Origin: Chloroflexota bacterium
Lineage (GTDB): Bacteria; Chloroflexota; Limnocylindria; QHBO01
Assembly: GCA_023250255.1 (NCBI GenBank)
Contig: JAHFBB010000012.1
Location: 1-11,551 of the forward strand
Reading direction: 5' to 3'
Length of the DNA stretch: 11,551 nucleotides
The notes under the pieces are model-generated. The model was not told the DNA's origin. It saw only the letters and a list, made by a program, of their open reading frames with translations, and made no database searches. Positions 7,494 to 11,551 of this stretch are shown in pieces; positions within the stretch are counted from its first letter, which is position 1, and each line of letters opens with the position of its first letter. Position numbers and translations under genes: made by a program.

Positions 7494-8612
7494 ACTGAAG
7501 ACGGGGCGAGTGGAGGTTTTCAGAGCATCGGTCAGACCCACGCGGAGACCCTGGTGCGCACGACGCTGGCGCCAGATCGCGGGACGGCCTCGCTGCTCAT
7601 CCACGGTCCGACTGGCGCCGGCAAGGGCGCGTTCGCGACCGATGTCATCGCATTGCTGATGTGCGAGGCCACTGATCCCGGAGCACGCCCGTGCAACGAG
7701 TGCCGCAGTTGTCGCCTGGCGCGGGCGGGAACCCATCCGGACCTGGTCATCGGCTCACCCGGCGCCTGGCAAGAAGCCCGCAGCACCGGCGAAAGCACGG
7801 TGGCCGCCGCCCGGAGATGGCTGGCGGATGCGTCCGGTGCGCCGATATCGGGAACCCGGCGGGTGGTGCTGGTGGAGCAGCTTGAGCGCGCCGGCGAAGA
7901 CATCCAGAACGTCCTGCTCAAGGCCCTCGAAGAGCCGACCCCCCGGCACCTGTACCTCCTCCTCAGCGACGAGCCATCCCGTCTGCTGCCCACCATTCGG
8001 TCCAGGGTCCAGTCGGTCCGCATCGGTCCGCTGCCCCGTGGCACGCTGGTGGCGCTGCTCATGGATCTCGACCGCCTGCCCGAGGAGCAAGCCCTGGCGC
8101 TCGCCCGTCTGTCGGGTGGACTGGCCGGGCGGGCACGGCGATTTGCCCAGCGGCCGGAGTGGCTGGATTGGCGTCGAACCACCCAGACCGAGTTGCTGGC
8201 CCTGTTGACCCGCGGCTGGGCGGACCGGATGGCCGCCGCCCGAGAGCTGATCGAGCAGGCAAGCCGCCTCACCCCTCGCTCCCCGACAGCCGACGTTGCG
8301 CCCGATGAGCCGGAGGCCGTCCGGGTTCCCGCCTCGGCCCAGCGGGCCGCTGCCCTGGCGGTGACCGATGCCTGGATCGACCTTGGCCGCGACCTGCTCG
8401 TGTCGGCGGCGGGGCATCCGGATCAGGCGGCCAGCCGCGAACTGTTCGCGGACCTCGAGCAGACCGGCAGGCGGATCGGGGCCCCCGCGCTGACTGCCGT
8501 CCTGGGAGTGCTGGATACGGTGCGCGACGGGATCGAATCCAACGCCAATCCGCGGCTCGCGCTCGAAGCGGCGATGCTGACCTGGCCACGCGTGGCGGTC
8601 GAACAGCCGTGA
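7491..8612 (+). CDS. holB: DNA polymerase III delta-prime-type clamp-loader subunit
   Basis: This is a clamp-loader AAA+ subunit that helps place the sliding clamp on DNA for the replicative polymerase. It has 373 aa from the GTG at 7491. Family landmarks in order: FQSIGQ near the N-terminus, P-loop-like GPTGAGKG (39-46), the zinc-module cysteines C58, C68, C71 and C74, NVLLKALEEPTPRHLYLLL (140-158), and LLPTIRSRVQ (165-174) with the arginine-finger position R172. The P-loop ends in Gly instead of Thr/Ser, and the Walker B region VVLVEQLE lacks the DE pair. ATPase activity is therefore unlikely, which fits delta-prime rather than gamma/tau. An ATG at 7413 would add 26 residues but would place the promoter inside the gene and lacks a ribosome binding site. 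The next gene overlaps as GTGA. The family call is strong; delta-prime over other clamp-loader relatives is likely. Confidence 0.88.
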   Translation: MTEDGASGGFQSIGQTHAETLVRTTLAPDRGTASLLIHGPTGAGKGAFATDVIALLMCEATDPGARPCNECRSCRLARAGTHPDLVIGSPGAWQEARSTGESTVAAARRWLADASGAPISGTRRVVLVEQLERAGEDIQNVLLKALEEPTPRHLYLLLSDEPSRLLPTIRSRVQSVRIGPLPRGTLVALLMDLDRLPEEQALALARLSGGLAGRARRFAQRPEWLDWRRTTQTELLALLTRGWADRMAAARELIEQASRLTPRSPTADVAPDEPEAVRVPASAQRAAALAVTDAWIDLGRDLLVSAAGHPDQAASRELFADLEQTGRRIGAPALTAVLGVLDTVRDGIESNANPRLALEAAMLTWPRVAVEQP

Positions 8613-8950
8613 ACTGGCGGGCGCTGGGCTGCGGACTGCTTGCCATTGTCGTGTTCGTGGCCATTGGCATTTCCGGCACGCTGATGGCACTCGAGCCCGC
8701 CGGCTGCCCGGCACAACTCCAATGGGTGGACCGTACCTACGTCGCGGTCGGCCCGCCCACTGATGAACCGGTGGTCGGGTCGGGTGATCCGGCCCCGCTG
8801 GGTACCACCCTGATCGGGGTGGCCGGCCGAACGGTCTTTGGTCCGGAAGGATCCACACCCTCGCCGAACGGTGGCGACCGCCCCGACGAGATCGCCCTCG
8901 ATTGTGGCGACGGGACCTTCGTTACCTATCGCTGGACAGCAACGGAGTAG
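8609..8950 (+). CDS. Small membrane-anchored or secreted protein of unknown function
   Basis: I do not recognise this 113-aa protein. Residues 5-28 form one hydrophobic segment (with C8) after a short MNWR start. This could be a membrane anchor or an uncleaved signal. The remaining 85 residues are polar, rich in Gly/Pro/Asp and probably extracytoplasmic, with two cysteines (C33 and C99) that could form a disulfide and an end region GDGTFVTYRW suggesting a beta-rich fold. The GTG start overlaps the stop of the clamp-loader gene (GTGA), so it is probably translated by coupling and belongs to the same transcript. Its last 29 bp overlap the 3' end of the convergent dGTPase-like gene. The overlap with holB, the signal-like N-terminus and GC-rich codon use support a real gene; its role is unknown. 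Confidence 0.7.
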   Translation: MNWRALGCGLLAIVVFVAIGISGTLMALEPAGCPAQLQWVDRTYVAVGPPTDEPVVGSGDPAPLGTTLIGVAGRTVFGPEGSTPSPNGGDRPDEIALDCGDGTFVTYRWTATE

Positions 8951-9941
8951 GGCTGTCCGGGAACAGATCCTGGTGGAGCGACAGCGCGAATCGATCGGTC
9001 ATCCCCGACACGTAGTCCGCAGCCTGGACGACCAGGGGAGCATCGGTATCGCGGTACGAGCCCGGGATGGCATCGGCTCGGGCCAGGTGGTGGTCCATCA
9101 ACTGGCGGAGGACCGATATCGCCTCCTCGTGCTGGGGGCGCGCCTCGGGCCGAACGTACACACGGGCAAACATGAAGTCGCGCAACTCGTCCATGGCGAC
9201 AGCGGTCGGCCCGTCCATGGACACGCTTCCGAGCCGCACACTTTCCTCGATGACGGCAGTGATCAGCCGGTTGACCCAGTCGCGGCCCGGCGGCCCAAGG
9301 GCATTGGTCAGATGCGGGGGGAAGTCGCCAGGAATCAGAACACCTGCCCGCAGGGCATCGAGCGCATCGTGGGTGAGATAGGCAATCCGGTCGGCGAAGC
9401 GGACGCAGGCGGCCTCGGCGGTCACCGGCGGCGGCTGGACCTTCCAGGAATGGGCCCGGATGCCGTCGAGCACCTCCCACGACAGGTTGAGGTTTTCGAG
9501 GACGGTGAAGATGCGGACCGATTGCGCGGCATGGTGCCAACCCTCCGGCGGGAAATACGGCGATAACGCCTCTTCACCGGTATGGCCGAATGGGGTATGG
9601 CCGACGTCGTGGCCCAGGGCAATGGCCTCGGCCAGCGGCTCGTTCAGGGCGAGGGCGGCCGCCAGGCCGCGGGCGATCTGGCTGACCTGCAGGGTGTGCG
9701 TCAGCCGGGTGACGTAGTGGTCACCCTCGGGGTTCAGGAAGACCTGGGTCTTGTGTTTCAGCCGGCGAAAGGCCTTGGCGTGGATGATCCGGTCGCGATC
9801 CCGCTCGAATGAGGTCCGAAATTCATCGGGGTCCTCCGGTCGAGCGCGTCCCCGGCTGGTCACCGAGCGCGTGGCCATCGCGGACAGCCGGGACTCGTCG
9901 GCCTCTCGCGTCTCTCGGTCCCGGCGGATGAGGTTGGGCAC
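8922..9941 (-). CDS. dgt: Deoxyguanosinetriphosphate triphosphohydrolase-like HD-domain protein
   Basis: Enzymes of this family split dNTPs (typically dGTP) to the nucleoside and tripolyphosphate, controlling dNTP pools in the cytoplasm. From the GTG at 9941 the product has 339 aa, the size of the short Dgt-like group. Clear motifs are FRTSFERDRDRIIHAKAFRR (41-60) and KHKTQVFLNPEGDHYVTRLT (62-81), with H82 following. Then come the HD pair in GHDVGHTPFGH (110-120, H111/D112) and FADRIAY with D184, which together form the expected metal site. The start is uncertain: the family begins close to RRDRETREADESRL, and GTG 9941 sits just before it. CATCAT ends 6 nt upstream, so a leaderless start is possible; no ribosome binding site is seen. 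Longer in-frame versions would run into the divergent hydrolase gene. Nucleotide specificity cannot be read from sequence. Confidence 0.9.
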   Translation of the reverse strand: MPNLIRRDRETREADESRLSAMATRSVTSRGRARPEDPDEFRTSFERDRDRIIHAKAFRRLKHKTQVFLNPEGDHYVTRLTHTLQVSQIARGLAAALALNEPLAEAIALGHDVGHTPFGHTGEEALSPYFPPEGWHHAAQSVRIFTVLENLNLSWEVLDGIRAHSWKVQPPPVTAEAACVRFADRIAYLTHDALDALRAGVLIPGDFPPHLTNALGPPGRDWVNRLITAVIEESVRLGSVSMDGPTAVAMDELRDFMFARVYVRPEARPQHEEAISVLRQLMDHHLARADAIPGSYRDTDAPLVVQAADYVSGMTDRFALSLHQDLFPDSPTPLLSSDR

Positions 9942-10068
9942 CGACCGATGATGCCCCAGTTGGCGCACCACGGAGGGCGCCCAGGCGCGGGCGTTGCTTG
10001 CAACCTCCTCTCGCCAGGTACTAGCGTCCCAACCAGCCGTTGCATACCACACGTGAAAGGAGGCTCCC
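9942..10068. promoter_or_regulatory. Divergent intergenic region between dgt-like and hydrolase genes
   Basis: This 127-nt region must hold both promoters. For the plus-strand hydrolase a weak pair is TTGCAA (9998-10003), an 18-nt spacer and TAGCGT (10022-10027). The TTGCAA lies within the near-palindrome GTTGCTTGCAAC (9993-10004), which could be an operator. AGGAGG at 10058-10063 is a strong ribosome binding site, 5 nt from the hydrolase GTG. Promoter matches here are weak. Confidence 0.3.
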
Positions 10069-10899
10069 GTGCTGACACGGGTTGCGGATGGTGTTTTGGT
10101 CCACGAGAGCGAGTTCATGCAGAGCAACACCGTGGTCGTGCAGGGCAGGTCCGGCGTGTTGCTTATCGACCCCGGGATACGCCGCGACGAAATGGCCTGC
10201 CTGGCGAACGACCTTTCCGATTCGGGCCAGACCGTGGTGGCGGGCTTCTCGACGCATCCTCATTGGGATCACCTGCTCTGGCACGCCGGGCTCGGCGCGC
10301 CGCCCCGCTACGGCACAGTCCCCTGCGCGACTGCTGTCAGCAATCTCCTGTCGGACCCAGGTTGGAAGGCTCGTGTCGCGGGGGTGTTACCGCAGGACAT
10401 CGCCGAGGAGATCCCGATGGACCTGTTCGGCCTCATCACCGGCCTGCCGGCCGAGACGGCCCAGATTCCCTGGGATGGCCCGCAGGTCGGGATCATCGAG
10501 CATCAAGCTCATGCCCCGGGCCATGCGGCGCTGTTGATCGAGGAGAGCGGCGTTCTGATCGCCGGCGACATGCTTTCCGATGTCCTGATCCCCATGCTCG
10601 ACATGAAGGCCGCGGACCCGATCGAGGACTACCTCGCCGCGCTACGCCTGCTCGAGGGCGCGGCGGACGACATCGATGTCCTCATCCCCGGTCACGGGTC
10701 CGTTGCCGGAGCTGACCAGGTCCGCGCACGGATCGAACAGGATCACGCGTACGTGGATGCCCTAGGTGACGCCGGTGCTCTCGACGACCCGCGGGTCGGC
10801 CCGTCGGCCACGTTCGGCAAGGATTGGCTACCCGGCGTGCATGAGTGGCAACTCCAGCAGCTCGCCCAGGACAGAGAGACCGGCGGGACAGCCGGATAG
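10069..10899 (+). CDS. Metallo-beta-lactamase-fold hydrolase
   Basis: A 276-aa cytoplasmic protein with no signal peptide. The metal-binding motifs of the metallo-beta-lactamase superfamily are present in order: LLIDPG (31-36), HPHWDH (63-68), APGH (149-152), AGDMLSD (165-171) and PGHG (207-210). The metal ligands would be H63, H65, D67, H68, H152, D167 and H209, consistent with a two-metal site. Family members hydrolyse thioesters, lactones, phosphodiesters or beta-lactams; the specific substrate cannot be told from this sequence, and an antibiotic-resistance role should not be assumed. The extended C-terminus (about 215-276) is charged and helical. The GTG start has AGGAGG 5 nt upstream. 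The gene is divergent from the dGTPase-like gene and is followed by a 222-nt gap before a TetR gene. Confidence 0.88.
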   Translation: MLTRVADGVLVHESEFMQSNTVVVQGRSGVLLIDPGIRRDEMACLANDLSDSGQTVVAGFSTHPHWDHLLWHAGLGAPPRYGTVPCATAVSNLLSDPGWKARVAGVLPQDIAEEIPMDLFGLITGLPAETAQIPWDGPQVGIIEHQAHAPGHAALLIEESGVLIAGDMLSDVLIPMLDMKAADPIEDYLAALRLLEGAADDIDVLIPGHGSVAGADQVRARIEQDHAYVDALGDAGALDDPRVGPSATFGKDWLPGVHEWQLQQLAQDRETGGTAG

Positions 10900-11019
10900 C
10901 GATCGGTATGCACAGGTTGGAGTGGCGCGCCGGACAGGTGTCGGACCCGCACTAACAGCCTATAGCATGCCTATCGAGGGCCGCCACGAATGGCTCGCAG
11001 CGGCGAGGTGGCTGGCGTG

Positions 11020-11097
11020 ATGGCCCGCCGCGGTTGGCGAGGAGCCAAGCTGATTCGAAGCGCTGGTCATTTACTGCGGCGCGACCTAGATGACTGA
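11020..11097 (+). CDS. Possible 25-codon basic small ORF upstream of the TetR gene
   Basis: ATG 11020 to TGA 11097 encodes 25 residues, starting MARRGWRGAKL and ending RRDLDD, with seven Arg/Lys and a hydrophobic centre. GAGGTGG (11005-11011), identical to the livG ribosome binding site, lies 8 nt upstream. Its stop falls inside the palindrome before the TetR gene. It could be a leader peptide, a small protein or chance. The rest of the 10900-11121 gap shows nothing else I can name. Confidence 0.22.
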   Translation: MARRGWRGAKLIRSAGHLLRRDLDD

Positions 11098-11108
11098 CCG
11101 TTAGTCAT
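11090..11108. promoter_or_regulatory. TetR-type operator palindrome upstream of the TetR gene
   Basis: ATGACTGACCGTTAGTCAT is an imperfect palindrome: half sites ATGACTGA and TTAGTCAT around CCG, 7 of 8 pairs matching. It ends 13 nt before the TTG start. The TGACTGAC-like half site resembles operators of many TetR-family repressors. A weak promoter (TGGTCA 11064-11069, CTAGAT 11086-11091) would place it over the -10 and start region, suggesting autorepression. Confidence 0.55.
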
Positions 11109-11121
11109 TAGGGAGCAGCGG

Positions 11122-11551
11122 TTGTCGAGGACTCCACCCAGCGACCGCCAGGCGCGCCGCGAGATCCGCCGCCGTGGGCTCGTCGAGGCAGCCGTAGCCG
11201 TCTTCCTCGAGAAGGGCGTCAAGGCTGCCTCAGTCGACGACATCGTAAGGACTGCGGGTGTCGCGAAGGGCACGTTCTACCTGTACTTCGAGACGAAGGA
11301 TGACGTCGTCAACGCCGTCGCGGAGCGCATGGTCGAAGACGTCGCCACGCGCGTCGAGGTGCTGGCGGCCGCCCCTGACCGCTCACCGATCGAGCGGCTG
11401 CTCTCCTTCGGCACCGAACTGAGCGCAATCGGCGGGGAGCCGTACGAGCTCGACCTGATCGAGGCGTTCCACCGCCCGGAGAACCGCGCCATCCATGACC
11501 AGATGGGCGACCGCGTCTTTACTAGGCTGGCACCGGCGATCGAGGCGATCG
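11122..11551 (+). CDS. TetR-family transcriptional regulator (3' end beyond right edge)
   Basis: 143 residues are visible. The N-terminal DNA-binding domain is typical of TetR regulators: IRRRGLVEAAVAVFLEKGV (15-33), then the helix-turn-helix SVDDIVRTAGVAKGTFYLYF (37-56) followed by ETKDDVVNAVAERM. The ligand-binding domain begins near residue 65 and is cut by the window edge, so the inducer cannot be inferred. The start is TTG 11122, with GGGAG 6 nt upstream; no ATG or GTG fits the conserved N-terminus. A palindrome resembling a TetR operator lies just upstream, so it probably represses its own promoter and perhaps a downstream gene such as a transporter outside the window. Confidence 0.92.
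   Translation, partial: MSRTPPSDRQARREIRRRGLVEAAVAVFLEKGVKAASVDDIVRTAGVAKGTFYLYFETKDDVVNAVAERMVEDVATRVEVLAAAPDRSPIERLLSFGTELSAIGGEPYELDLIEAFHRPENRAIHDQMGDRVFTRLAPAIEAI

Noticed and set aside
7755..8858. Minus-strand open frame of 367 codons opposite the clamp-loader gene
   Set aside because: It is composition-biased (Arg/Pro/Gly/Gln) and runs across two genes on the other strand without recognisable motifs.
10069..10899. Metallo-beta-lactamase fold considered as an antibiotic-resistance gene
   Set aside because: The superfamily motifs are shared by many housekeeping hydrolases, there is no signal peptide, and nothing specific to beta-lactam hydrolysis is visible.
10766..11020. Open frame of 84 codons running from inside the hydrolase gene into the gap
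   Set aside because: Its first half is out of frame with the clear hydrolase gene, and the tail (an ATG at 10967 gives only 17 codons) has no ribosome binding site.

Overview
The window is GC-rich bacterial DNA with tightly packed genes, frequent GTG and TTG starts and purine-rich ribosome binding sites. No rRNA, tRNA, CRISPR array, integrase or insertion sequence was seen. No marker gene fixes the taxon. A branched-chain amino acid permease with a long extra membrane region, an RG-rich NYN-domain protein and a probable leaderless gene would fit Chloroflexota, with Actinomycetota as the alternative; this is inference only.

Region 1 (1-4977, minus strand) is a branched-chain amino acid ABC uptake operon read right to left: lipoprotein binding protein (livJ), permease livH, permease livM with an unusual N-terminal membrane extension, and ATPase livG, which runs off the left edge. 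livH, livM and livG abut or overlap and are probably translationally coupled. A strong hairpin separates livJ from livH. Upstream of livJ there is a promoter candidate and a perfect 16-bp palindrome.

Region 2 (5135-7225) holds a predicted NYN/PIN-type RNase (plus strand) with a basic RG-rich segment and three near-identical 26-residue repeats. Its probable leader of about 150 nt can fold into three hairpins. Converging on it is a YtxH-like small membrane protein gene (minus strand).

Region 3 (7479-10899) holds a DNA polymerase III delta-prime-type clamp-loader gene, probably leaderless, followed by a small membrane-anchored protein gene that overlaps it as GTGA. The small gene ends tail-to-tail inside the 3' end of a dGTP triphosphohydrolase-like HD gene (minus strand). 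Divergent from that gene is a metallo-beta-lactamase-fold hydrolase (plus strand).

Region 4 (10900-11551) has a 222-nt gap containing a possible 25-codon small ORF and a TetR-type palindrome, followed by a TTG-started TetR-family regulator cut by the right edge.

Most of the window is ordinary housekeeping and transport. The points most worth a second look are the NYN protein with its structured leader, the LivM extension, the cis-regulatory palindromes and the unrecognised small membrane protein. I did not find convincing evidence of a new multi-gene system.
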